Assembly (NCBI GenBank): GCA_009784565.1
Contig: WRBL01000004.1
Coordinates: forward strand, 1 to 51,231
Reading direction: 5' to 3'
From: Streptosporangiales bacterium
GTDB lineage: Bacteria; Actinomycetota; Actinomycetes; Streptosporangiales; Streptosporangiaceae
Length of the DNA: 51,231 bases
Below are positions 35,092 to 43,033 of the stretch, piece by piece. Both the position numbers and the translations under genes were made by a program. Below the pieces are notes generated by a model. It saw only the letters and a program-made list of their open reading frames with translations. It was not told where the DNA came from and did no database searches. The stretch's first letter is position 1. Each line of letters opens with the position of its first letter.

Positions 35092-35498
35092 CGCCCCGCG
35101 ATGACCAGGGCGGCCGCGAAGATGGACCCGTAGTGCCAGGCCTGGTCCAGTGCCAGCTGGCCCTCTCCGGTGGCCCAGTACCGGGCCTTGCCCAGCTTGC
35201 CGGCCAGCCAGCCCGGCAGGGCCCGCCGGTCCGCCGCGTAGTGCGTGACGGCGCTGACTGCGAGGCCGGGCGCGACGTGCTGCCAGTCCAGCGGCACGGC
35301 CAGGACCGTGGCCGCGATGACCAGGGCGTACGCCTGGGTCAGCGTGTAGGTGGCCACGTGGATCGCGCAGGCCCGGCGGCCTTTCCAGCCGGGCAGGCCC
35401 TTGTTCCGCGCGTCGGTGTCGCGCTGGATCCAGAAGTCGCCGACCTGGTGACCGGCGAAGAGCGCGATAAACACCACGGTGAACTCGGTCGCGTGCAT
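35079..35498 (-). CDS. Membrane protein (DUF3307-like)
   Basis: FIALFAGHQVGDFWIQRDTDA...; hydrophobic segments. Confidence 0.55.
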   Translation of the reverse strand: MHATEFTVVFIALFAGHQVGDFWIQRDTDARNKGLPGWKGRRACAIHVATYTLTQAYALVIAATVLAVPLDWQHVAPGLAVSAVTHYAADRRALPGWLAGKLGKARYWATGEGQLALDQAWHYGSIFAAALVIAGRWSW

Positions 35499-36034
35499 CA
35501 TGCCGTCGCCTCCTTCTTCTCGTTTCCGGTGATGGCGGGCAGCTGCACGGCGATGGCCTCGGCCACGGCCGCCGGCAGCGGCCAGAACCCGAGGGCTCCC
35601 CGGCACGGGACCGGTTCGGCCAGCGGATGCACGCTGGCGACGGCCCAGTGCCACTGGCAGGGCTCGGACCAGGGCGAGCACGGGCCGGCGGGCGAGCCGG
35701 GACAGTTCTGGCCGGTGCCCGACAGGTAGTGCGAGCCGCTGAAGACAGCGACCGCGATGACCGCGCCCAGGGTGAGCAGCGGGTCTTCTCCCTGGGCCGC
35801 GCCGAGGGCCTTCGCGGCGGCCGGGTCGGGCAGGTCGGCGAAGCCGTCGTACTGCTTGCTGGCGTGCAGCGCGACCGGGACGCCGGCGTACCGCAGGGGA
35901 AGCCGCCGGGACCGGTTTTCGGCCGGCTTCCAGCGGCGGGCGATGGCCCATCCCCACGGCTGGCGGATGCTGAGCCCGCGGGCCGGGATGAGGCTCGCGG
36001 CCGCGGGGCCGTCCAGGACGGCGGGGGCGGTCAC
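35498..36034 (-). CDS. ASCH-domain-like protein
   Basis: GLSIRQPWGWAIARRWKPAENRSRRLPLRYAGVPVALHA. Confidence 0.65.
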   Translation of the reverse strand: MTAPAVLDGPAAASLIPARGLSIRQPWGWAIARRWKPAENRSRRLPLRYAGVPVALHASKQYDGFADLPDPAAAKALGAAQGEDPLLTLGAVIAVAVFSGSHYLSGTGQNCPGSPAGPCSPWSEPCQWHWAVASVHPLAEPVPCRGALGFWPLPAAVAEAIAVQLPAITGNEKKEATA

Positions 36035-36177
36035 CGGCGCTCCCCGGAGTCAGCCGAGCCCAGGATCTTGTGATCGGCGCCGAAGCCGCGGAGGTCCGCA
36101 GCCACGTCGGCAAGCGGCTGGGAGGTGATCTCCTGCGTCTTCGTGTTGTAGGCGATGATCGTCCGGTTCCCGCTCAC
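36031..36177 (-). CDS. Small hypothetical protein
   Basis: VSGNRTIIAYNTKTQEITSQPLADVAADLRGFGADHKILGSADSGERR, GTG start, overlaps both neighbours. Confidence 0.4.
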   Translation of the reverse strand: MSGNRTIIAYNTKTQEITSQPLADVAADLRGFGADHKILGSADSGERR

Positions 36178-37217
36178 AGCTCACCGCCCAGGGCCCGCTG
36201 GAGCATGTCCTGGTGGGCGGGGAACACGACGGCGCCGTCGTAGTCCATCTTGAGCGCGAGCTCGAGCCCCGGGTAGTCGCGGGCGGGAACCCATTCGGCC
36301 TTCACCGCGTCGTCCCCTCCGACGGCGTCGGGGAATTCGTCGACCTCGCCCAGGTCGGCGATGACCAGGGTGGTGACGGGCCAGGCCTCGCCGGACGCGT
36401 GGTCGTCGGCGAGCACCGGCATCGGGGCGCAGACCCGCCCGACGCCGGCCGCGATGACCAGGCCGGCTTCTTCCTTCAGCTCGCGGAGCGCCGCCTCCTC
36501 GCCGGTCTCGCCCTTGTCGACGCCGCCGCCGGGGATCGCGACGCCCCGGCCGTCCTCCCGCCAGATCAGGAGGGCGTGCCGGACTCCGGCCCGGGTGGCG
36601 AGGACCAGGGCGTCGCCGCACTTGTTCTCGCCCCAGTAGCCCATGCCGTTGCGGCCGTACCGGACGCCGTTCGGGGCCTCGGCGAACGGGCAGACCGGGC
36701 GGCCGCCGACGACGTTGAACCAGATCCAGGCTTCGGCCTGGCGGGCCGTCCAGTCGGGCACCTCGGTCGGATCGGCGTAGGGCTCGGCCCAGCCCTGCGT
36801 GATCCCGTCGGACAGGACGTTGGCGTCGGTGTGGGTGATGCCCTCGCCCAGCCAGGGCACCGTGACGGCGCCGGAGGCGTCCCGGCGCTGCCAGGGCCAG
36901 CGGCGGGTGCGGGCCCTGGCCTGCTCGCTGGCGTAGGCCATCTCGTCCTGGATCCCGGCCATCCCGGTGTCCAGGACGCCGAGCATGGTCTCCAGCCGGG
37001 TGTCGACGGAGCGGAGGACGCCGGTGCCGGCCTCGGCCTGCTCGGCGAGCGCGAGGACCGCGAGGGTGAGCCCGCGCAGGCCTGCCGCGGCGGCGGACGT
37101 TCCGCTGTGCGTGGCGTGGAACAGGCTGTCGTCGAGCCGGTCTGATTCTCGCTCGGCCCGCTGGGCGAGCGTTTCGTCCTGGCCGCCGGTGTCGCCGGTG
37201 CTTGCGTTGTGGGTCAT
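36174..37217 (-). CDS. NUDIX hydrolase with N-terminal extension
   Basis: GGGVDKGETGEEAALRELKEEAGL NUDIX box. Confidence 0.85.
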   Translation of the reverse strand: MTHNASTGDTGGQDETLAQRAERESDRLDDSLFHATHSGTSAAAAGLRGLTLAVLALAEQAEAGTGVLRSVDTRLETMLGVLDTGMAGIQDEMAYASEQARARTRRWPWQRRDASGAVTVPWLGEGITHTDANVLSDGITQGWAEPYADPTEVPDWTARQAEAWIWFNVVGGRPVCPFAEAPNGVRYGRNGMGYWGENKCGDALVLATRAGVRHALLIWREDGRGVAIPGGGVDKGETGEEAALRELKEEAGLVIAAGVGRVCAPMPVLADDHASGEAWPVTTLVIADLGEVDEFPDAVGGDDAVKAEWVPARDYPGLELALKMDYDGAVVFPAHQDMLQRALGGEL

Positions 37218-37317
37218 GATGGGTGGTGCCTCTTCTCGATTCGTTTCTCGGGTCGGGTTGCGGGGTCGCCGGGCGGGCGCGGGTTAGTTGGAGCTGCTGC
37301 GCGCCCGCCCGGGGGGT
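37218..37317 (-). repeat. Intergenic hairpin element A, copy 1
   Basis: CCGGGCGGGCGCG (37269-37281) / CGCGCCCGCCCGG (37300-37312); leader also matches copy 2. Confidence 0.8.
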
Positions 37318-38202
37318 TCAGGTGTCGGAAGCGCGGGAGGCCTCGGCGATGCGCTCGTCCTGGCGGATGACGGTCTCCCAGCACTGGCCGCACGCGACGC
37401 GGCCGATACGGCGGCGCTGGGTGTGCTCGCGGGCGTTGCACAGCTGGTGCGCCTTGCGGGCCAGCGGGTGGGTGCCGGTCAGGTAGTCGGGCTCCCACAC
37501 CGGGCTCATCTCGGCTTTGCCCTCCCGCTTGCGCCTCTTCTTGCGGGCGGCGCGGACGCCGGCCAGCGCGTCGGCGGCGCGGAGCCGGCCGTCGCGGACC
37601 ATGTCCCGCGTCCGGTCGTCCAGCTCCAGCAGCGCGGTGTAGCTGGAGACCGTGGACTCGCTGAAGCCCGTGGTGCGGGCGATCTTCGCGGCGTTGTACC
37701 CCTTGTCCAGCAAGGTGCCCATCGCCTCGGCCTTGTCCATGACGGACAGGTCGCGGCGGTGGCAGTTCTCGATGAGCATCAGTTCCTCGGGCTCGCCGTC
37801 CGGTTCGCGGACGATGACCGGGACCGTGCGGAGCCCGGCGGCCTTCGCGGCCGCCAGGCGCCGGTGTCCCGCGAGGATCCTCACCTGTCCCGGCTTTCCG
37901 GGGGCGGGCTGGACGGTGAGCGGCTGGAGGACCCCGTGGGCCCGCATGGAGGCGGCCATCTCCTCGAGGTCGCCGAGCTCGGTCCGGATGTTGCCGGGGT
38001 GCGGAAGCACGCGGTCGACCGGGATCTCGTCCGGCTGGCCCGCCCGGGCGGGCGGGGTCGCGCGGGGTTCGCTGGCGGTGGCGGGCGCGTTGTCCGGGGA
38101 CACGGTCCCCTTGGCGATGAGCTTGTCGGCGAGTTCCTGCAGGCGCTGTTCGTCGCGCGGGTCGCGGGGGCGCTGGTACAGGTCGCTGGCGGTGATGGTC
38201 AT
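37318..38202 (-). CDS. Second ParB-like nuclease/N-domain protein with C-terminal Cys cluster
   Basis: VRILAGHRRLAAAKAAGLRTVPVIV, ENCHRRDLSVMDKAEAMGTLLDKG; tail C..C..C. Confidence 0.8.
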   Translation of the reverse strand: MTITASDLYQRPRDPRDEQRLQELADKLIAKGTVSPDNAPATASEPRATPPARAGQPDEIPVDRVLPHPGNIRTELGDLEEMAASMRAHGVLQPLTVQPAPGKPGQVRILAGHRRLAAAKAAGLRTVPVIVREPDGEPEELMLIENCHRRDLSVMDKAEAMGTLLDKGYNAAKIARTTGFSESTVSSYTALLELDDRTRDMVRDGRLRAADALAGVRAARKKRRKREGKAEMSPVWEPDYLTGTHPLARKAHQLCNAREHTQRRRIGRVACGQCWETVIRQDERIAEASRASDT

Positions 38203-38248
38203 GGGCGGGTTCTCCTTGATCTCCCTCTGGTTGCGGGGGCTTGCGGGG

Positions 38249-38310
38249 GGCTGAGTGCCCGGTCGGGCGCGCGGTCCGGGTACGTGCCGTGCGCCCTCGG
38301 GGCCGTCAGG
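38249..38310 (-). repeat. Intergenic hairpin element B, copy 1
   Basis: 62 bp, 58 identical to 40233-40294; differences confined to a 6-nt loop region. Confidence 0.85.
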
Positions 38311-38506
38311 CTTCCCCGGCGGCGCTGCTGTCGCCGGCTCGTGTCACCCGGACGTCTCCGGCGCTGCCGGCAAGGCGCGGGGGGAAGCCGGTGAACGTCA
38401 TGGGGCCGTCTGAGGTGATGAGGGTCGCGTTGCCGGTGAGCCGGATCGTCGCTCCCCTGTGCTGGACGACGGTCTCCGCCTGGTCGTCGTGTCCGTTGCC
38501 TGGCAT
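38306..38506 (-). CDS. Small hypothetical protein
   Basis: MPGNGHDDQAETVVQHRGATIRLTGNATLITSDGPM... Confidence 0.5.
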   Translation of the reverse strand: MPGNGHDDQAETVVQHRGATIRLTGNATLITSDGPMTFTGFPPRLAGSAGDVRVTRAGDSSAAGEA

Positions 38507-38544
38507 GTGCGGGTTCCTTTCGGGTGGGTGGCGTGCCCGGTCGG

Positions 38545-38805
38545 TCACGCGCCGCTGTGGGCGTGGGCCTGGACTGTGCTTTCGATGTGCTGCCAGGCGA
38601 TGGCGGTGTCCCCGCTCATCTCCGGCATCGGGGTCTTGGCCGTGGACGCGGCCACCGCGGCGGCGGCGTAGTCGGCGAGCAGCGCGAGGTCGTCGACGTC
38701 GACCGCCACCGCGTGGGTGGCGCGGGGGACGGGCGCGAGGCGCTCGGCTTCAAGGGCTGCCAGCCGGGCGGCGAGGGCCGGCTGGTGGGGCGTGCTGCTG
38801 GGCAT
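38545..38805 (-). CDS. Hypothetical protein
   Basis: 86-aa ORF in the same operon. Confidence 0.5.
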   Translation of the reverse strand: MPSSTPHQPALAARLAALEAERLAPVPRATHAVAVDVDDLALLADYAAAAVAASTAKTPMPEMSGDTAIAWQHIESTVQAHAHSGA

Positions 38806-38839
38806 GAATGCCTCCGTTCGGCAGGCGCGTTCGGGGCGG

Positions 38840-39373
38840 TCAGAGGACGGCGAGGACGGCGGCTGCGGCCAGGCCCGCCAGGGCGAGGCGAAGCAGGTCG
38901 ACCGCGCGCTGCACCTTGCGGTGCTTGGCGACGGCGAGGCAGGACAGCAGCTCCAGCCGCGATTCCTGCCAGCCGTCGAGCTCGCCGTTCAGCAGCCGCT
39001 CGTGGTCTCCGAACGGGCCGCCGCGGCGGGAGCGGCCGAGCCGGGGGCGGACCACCGTCAGCAGCAGCGCCAGGGCGGCTGCGGCCAGGGCGCTGGCCGC
39101 CCACAGGGCGATTTCGGCGGGCAGCGCGTGAACGGCCCGGGAGAGGGTGTAGAGCCCGGCGAGGGCCCCGGTGGACAGGGTCAGCAGGACGCCGGCCTTG
39201 CCGTCGGTGCGGGCGATCTCGTCCCGGGCCTCGCCGACCGCCGCGGCGATCGCCTCGCTGCGGGCCGTCGCGGCCGCGGGGGCTTGCGCGGGGGCGGGAT
39301 CCCTGCGCGGCCAGGTCCACCGGCTGCGGGCCTTGTCCACGGCGCTGCCGGTGCCTCCGTTGCGGGTCATCAT
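38840..39373 (-). CDS. Pycsar-effector-like (PycTM/DUF5706) membrane protein
   Basis: ARTDGKAGVLLTLSTGALAGLYTL, ALALLLTVVRPRL, C-terminal TM; matches PycTM pattern from memory. Confidence 0.6.
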   Translation of the reverse strand: MMTRNGGTGSAVDKARSRWTWPRRDPAPAQAPAAATARSEAIAAAVGEARDEIARTDGKAGVLLTLSTGALAGLYTLSRAVHALPAEIALWAASALAAAALALLLTVVRPRLGRSRRGGPFGDHERLLNGELDGWQESRLELLSCLAVAKHRKVQRAVDLLRLALAGLAAAAVLAVL

Positions 39374-39475
39374 GCGTGGTGCCTCTTCCTGGTCTGCCTG
39401 TTCGGCGGGGCGGGTTGCGGGGATCGGCCGGGCGGGCGCGGGCTAGTTGGAGCTGCTGCGCGCCGGCCCGGGGGG
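39374..39475 (-). repeat. Intergenic hairpin element A, copy 2
   Basis: CCGGGCGGGCGCG (39428-39440) / CGCGCCGGCCCGG (39459-39471); loop GGCTAGTTGGAGCTGCTG. Confidence 0.8.
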
Positions 39476-40204
39476 CTACCGGGGCGGGTCCGCGCGCCAG
39501 GTGTCGATCGGGCGGGGCTCGGCGCTGGTGCTGAGCAGCGGGATCCAGCCGTGGCCGGGCAGGACGACGGCCGCGTCCGGGAGGGGCAGCAGCCCGATCC
39601 CGACGGTGTCGATGAGGTGCTGGCGGGCCATCACGAGACGGTGCTCGGCGGCGTCGTCGGTCATGTGGCAGCTGGCCCAGGGCTGCATGTCGGCGAGCAG
39701 GGCGAGGCGGAAGCCGGCGGCGAGGAGCCCGGCGTCGCGCATGGCCTCGGCGGCGGGGGCCAGCTGCGAGGCGATCTCGGCCTTCCGGCAGGAGGCCCAG
39801 GCATCGGCCTGGTCCGGCCAGGGGGCGGACGGGCCGGCGTGCCCGGCCTCGGCGTAGGCGCGGACCGCGTCGTGGTCCACGGTGACCACGACGGCCTGGT
39901 CCGGGTCGACCGGCTCGGGGTCCGGGACCGCCCGGAACTCGTCCTGCTTCGCCCGGAGGATGTCCAGTTCGGCGTTCGCGTGCGCCAGGTCGTCGCTGAG
40001 CCGGGAAGCCTTCTCCACCGCTTCCCGCCGCCAGCCGCGCTCCTTATCCTGCATCCGGCGCTCGGTGCTGGCGTCGGCGAGCGCGTTCTGGGCCGCTGCA
40101 CGGGACTGCTCGGCGCGGCGGGCCAGGTCCGCGTTGGATGTCTGCAGGGTCTTGACCTGGTCTCGCAGGCCGGTGAGGGTGGCCCGGTTGACGATCGTGT
40201 ACAT
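39476..40204 (-). CDS. Coiled-coil hypothetical protein
   Basis: 242-aa ORF, helical N-terminal half. Confidence 0.55.
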   Translation of the reverse strand: MYTIVNRATLTGLRDQVKTLQTSNADLARRAEQSRAAAQNALADASTERRMQDKERGWRREAVEKASRLSDDLAHANAELDILRAKQDEFRAVPDPEPVDPDQAVVVTVDHDAVRAYAEAGHAGPSAPWPDQADAWASCRKAEIASQLAPAAEAMRDAGLLAAGFRLALLADMQPWASCHMTDDAAEHRLVMARQHLIDTVGIGLLPLPDAAVVLPGHGWIPLLSTSAEPRPIDTWRADPPR

Positions 40205-40232
40205 GGTGCTCCTTCTGGGATTCGGCAGGGGT

Positions 40233-40294
40233 GGCTGAGTGCCCGGTCGGGCGCGCGGTCCCGGCTGGTGCCGTGCGCCCTCGGGGCCGTCAGG
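40233..40294 (-). repeat. Intergenic hairpin element B, copy 2
   Basis: See 38249-38310; overlaps the FtsK stop codon. Confidence 0.85.
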
Positions 40295-42443
40295 CCGGGA
40301 CCGGGACGCCGGCGTGCTGGCGGGCTTCGCTGATCCAGTGCCGGACGATGGCCTGGATCTCGCTGTCGGTGACCCACCCGGCCTGGATCCGGAGCGGGCG
40401 GCTGGTCCCGTTGGGGACGAACAGGGCGTCGCCCTGGCCGGTCAGCGCCTCGGCGCCGGGCTGGCCGATGATGACCTGGCTGTCGGTGTGGTTGGCGGTC
40501 ATCAGGGCGATCTTGGTCGGGATGTTGGCCTTGATGACGCCGGTGATCACGTCGGTGGACGGGCGCTGGGTGGCGGCGATCAGGTGGATCCCGGCGGCGC
40601 GGCCTACCTGGGTGATGCGCTTGATCGCCTTTTCGACGTCGTCCTTGTTCTCCGCGATCAGGTCGGCCAGCTCGTCGATGAAGACGGCGAGGCGGGGCAG
40701 CGGGCCGATGCCGGGGCCCTTGATCTTGCCCTTGCGGACGTTGGCGTTGAACGTGTCGATGTTCTTGCAGCCGTGGGCCGCCATGAGCGAGTAGCGGCGG
40801 TCCATCTCGGCGCAGACCGCCTCGAGGCTGCTGGCGGCCTCCTCCGCGTCGGTGACGATGGGCGTCCACAGGTGCGGCAGTCCCCGGTACATCGCGAACT
40901 CGACCTGTTTGGGGTCGATCATGAGCATCTGCAGGTCGTCGGGGGAGTTGCGGGTCAGCAGCGACACGATCAGGTCGTTGAGCACCCCGCTCTTGCCGCC
41001 GCCGGTCGCGCCGGCCACCAGGATGTGCAGCAGCTGCGACAGGTCGCCGGTGATGGCGCGGCCCTCGATGTCCTTGCCCAGGCCCAGCAGCAGCTTGCCC
41101 GGGTTCCCGGACGCCTCGGGGCTGCGCAGCACGTCGCCGAGGCTGACGACCTCGCGGCGGGCGTTGGGGATCTCCACGCCGATCGCCGACTTGCCCTCGA
41201 TCACCGGGAGGACCCGCACCAGCTGGGTCTTGGCCGACAGCCGGAACTCGGGGGCCAGCTCGGTCACCTTCTTGACCTTGACCCCGGTGCCGGGCACCAG
41301 CTCGTACTGGGTGATCGCGGGCCCGCGGACGTAGCCGGTGACCTTCGCGTCGACGCTGTACTGGGCCAGGGTCTCCTGCAGGTTCGCGAGCATCGCGTCG
41401 TTTTCCCGGGTGCGGGCCTGGTGCGCCGATCCGTGTCCCAGGAAGCTGACCAGCTGCGGGGCTTCCTTTTCTTCCTGCCCGTTCTCCTCCCCGTCGTCGG
41501 TGCCGGGGGCATCGCCGGCCGGGCCGGTGACGTCCCCGGCCGTCACGTCGCCGGGGTTCTCCGGGTTCCGGGTGCCGGTCCCGCCGGGGGCGGCGTACGG
41601 GGCCGCGTCCACCGGGCTGATCTCCGGGGCCTCTTCCGGGGCCGGGTCGCTGTCGGCTGTCCAGGACCGGGGGTCGTCGTCGCCTTCCTCTTCCAGGTCG
41701 GGCCAGTCGATGACGTCGCCGGCGGCGGAGGCGTCCCGGGCGGGGAGGCGGGTCCAGCCGGTTCCGGCCGGGACGGCCAGGGTGCTGAGCGCGTCGCGGA
41801 ACGGGACGCCGAGCATCAGGCGGATTCCGCCGGCCAGCGTTGCCACCGAGAGCAGGCCGGCCAGCCACGGTGCCAGCAGCCCGGTGTAGGCGGCGGGCAG
41901 TTCGGTCAGGAGCCAGCCGGGGATGCCGCCCGCCGGGCGGACGGCGGCCAGGCCGGCGGGGCCGGCCAGGCTGGGAAGGCCGGAGAAGACGGCGTCCAGG
42001 CCGAGGGCGCCGGTGTAGGCCAGCGCGGTGCCGGACAGGTGCTGGCCGGTCCGCTGGCTGCGGTGGGGGTGCCGGAACAGGCGCCACGAGACGATGGCCG
42101 CGATGACCGGGAGGATCCAGGCCAGTCCCCCGCCGAGGTCCTGGGCGAGGAACCGGAGGCTGCCCAGCGGCTCGGCCGTGACCGGCCACCAGGTGAGGCC
42201 GGCCAGGGCGGCGGCGGCGATCAGGGCTGTCAGGCCGGCGCTGTCGCGGCGCTGCTCGGGGTCGATGTCAGGGGTGCGGGCGGCGCGGGCCAGGGTCCCG
42301 GCGCCGACCGCGGTCGCCCGGTAGGTGGAAACGGCCGTTTTCGTTGCGAGTGTCGTTACGAGGTCGTTGCGCCGGCGGGCGGGGGCCGGCCGCTTGGGGG
42401 CGGGCTTGGGCGGTGCGGGGCGGCGGGTTCGGGTGGCTGCCAT
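40290..42443 (-). CDS. FtsK/SpoIIIE-family DNA translocase with N-terminal TM helices
   Basis: HILVAGATGGGKSGVLNDLIVSLL, MLMIDPKQVEFAMYRGLPHLWTPIVTD, HLIAATQRPSTDVITG. Confidence 0.9.
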   Translation of the reverse strand: MAATRTRRPAPPKPAPKRPAPARRRNDLVTTLATKTAVSTYRATAVGAGTLARAARTPDIDPEQRRDSAGLTALIAAAALAGLTWWPVTAEPLGSLRFLAQDLGGGLAWILPVIAAIVSWRLFRHPHRSQRTGQHLSGTALAYTGALGLDAVFSGLPSLAGPAGLAAVRPAGGIPGWLLTELPAAYTGLLAPWLAGLLSVATLAGGIRLMLGVPFRDALSTLAVPAGTGWTRLPARDASAAGDVIDWPDLEEEGDDDPRSWTADSDPAPEEAPEISPVDAAPYAAPGGTGTRNPENPGDVTAGDVTGPAGDAPGTDDGEENGQEEKEAPQLVSFLGHGSAHQARTRENDAMLANLQETLAQYSVDAKVTGYVRGPAITQYELVPGTGVKVKKVTELAPEFRLSAKTQLVRVLPVIEGKSAIGVEIPNARREVVSLGDVLRSPEASGNPGKLLLGLGKDIEGRAITGDLSQLLHILVAGATGGGKSGVLNDLIVSLLTRNSPDDLQMLMIDPKQVEFAMYRGLPHLWTPIVTDAEEAASSLEAVCAEMDRRYSLMAAHGCKNIDTFNANVRKGKIKGPGIGPLPRLAVFIDELADLIAENKDDVEKAIKRITQVGRAAGIHLIAATQRPSTDVITGVIKANIPTKIALMTANHTDSQVIIGQPGAEALTGQGDALFVPNGTSRPLRIQAGWVTDSEIQAIVRHWISEARQHAGVPVPA
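42329..42340. promoter_or_regulatory. AAACG-GC-CGTTT motif, copy 4 (in 5' part of FtsK ORF)
   Basis: AAACGGCCGTTT perfect 12-bp palindrome. Confidence 0.55.
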
Positions 42444-42453
42444 GGCGGGCTCC

Positions 42454-42987
42454 TCAGGTGTAGCGGCGGGCGGTCAGGCGGGGGCGGACGTGGCCGCTGC
42501 GGGCCGGGACCTGCTCCTGGCCGAAGACGGCGGCGGCGCGGCAGTCGCCGTTGGGCCAGAGCCGGTAGACGTACTCCCCCGGCGCGGCTCTGCGCCACGC
42601 GTACACGGCGGGCTGGGTGGGGTTGATAGCCCGGGCGGTCAGCAGTTCCCGGGTGCCCTTGCCGGAGCGGAAGGAGCCCAGCGCGCGGGCGATGCGCCGC
42701 GCGCTCTCCGTGTCCTCGGCGTGCCCGGAGTCCTCCAGGACGGCGGCGGGGTCCGGGCCGCCGTCGTCGTCGGGGTCCGGGACGTCCTCCGGGCCGAAGT
42801 CCAGGTCCGGGCCCGGCTCGGGGACGGAGACCATGGGCAGGTGGCCGGCGAGCACGTCGGCGGCCGCCTCCCGGGTGGCGGCGCCGGCGACGGCGATGAT
42901 CGCGGCGCGGCGGTACCAGGGCAGCATGATCGCGTGCCGCCATTCGGCGGGGATCCGGGCGCGGCCGGAGCGGACGGGCTGTCGCAT
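42454..42987 (-). CDS. Hypothetical protein
   Basis: 178-codon ORF between two translocase genes. Confidence 0.5.
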   Translation of the reverse strand: MRQPVRSGRARIPAEWRHAIMLPWYRRAAIIAVAGAATREAAADVLAGHLPMVSVPEPGPDLDFGPEDVPDPDDDGGPDPAAVLEDSGHAEDTESARRIARALGSFRSGKGTRELLTARAINPTQPAVYAWRRAAPGEYVYRLWPNGDCRAAAVFGQEQVPARSGHVRPRLTARRYT

Positions 42988-43033
42988 TTCTTTTCTCGTT
43001 CCTTGCTGTGGCGGGCGTGCGGGGGCGGGTCGG

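Noticed and set aside
39661-42189. 842-aa minus-strand and 795-aa plus-strand ORFs over the FtsK gene
   Set aside because: Arg/Pro/Gly-rich shadow frames; the 40290-42443 frame has FtsK motifs.
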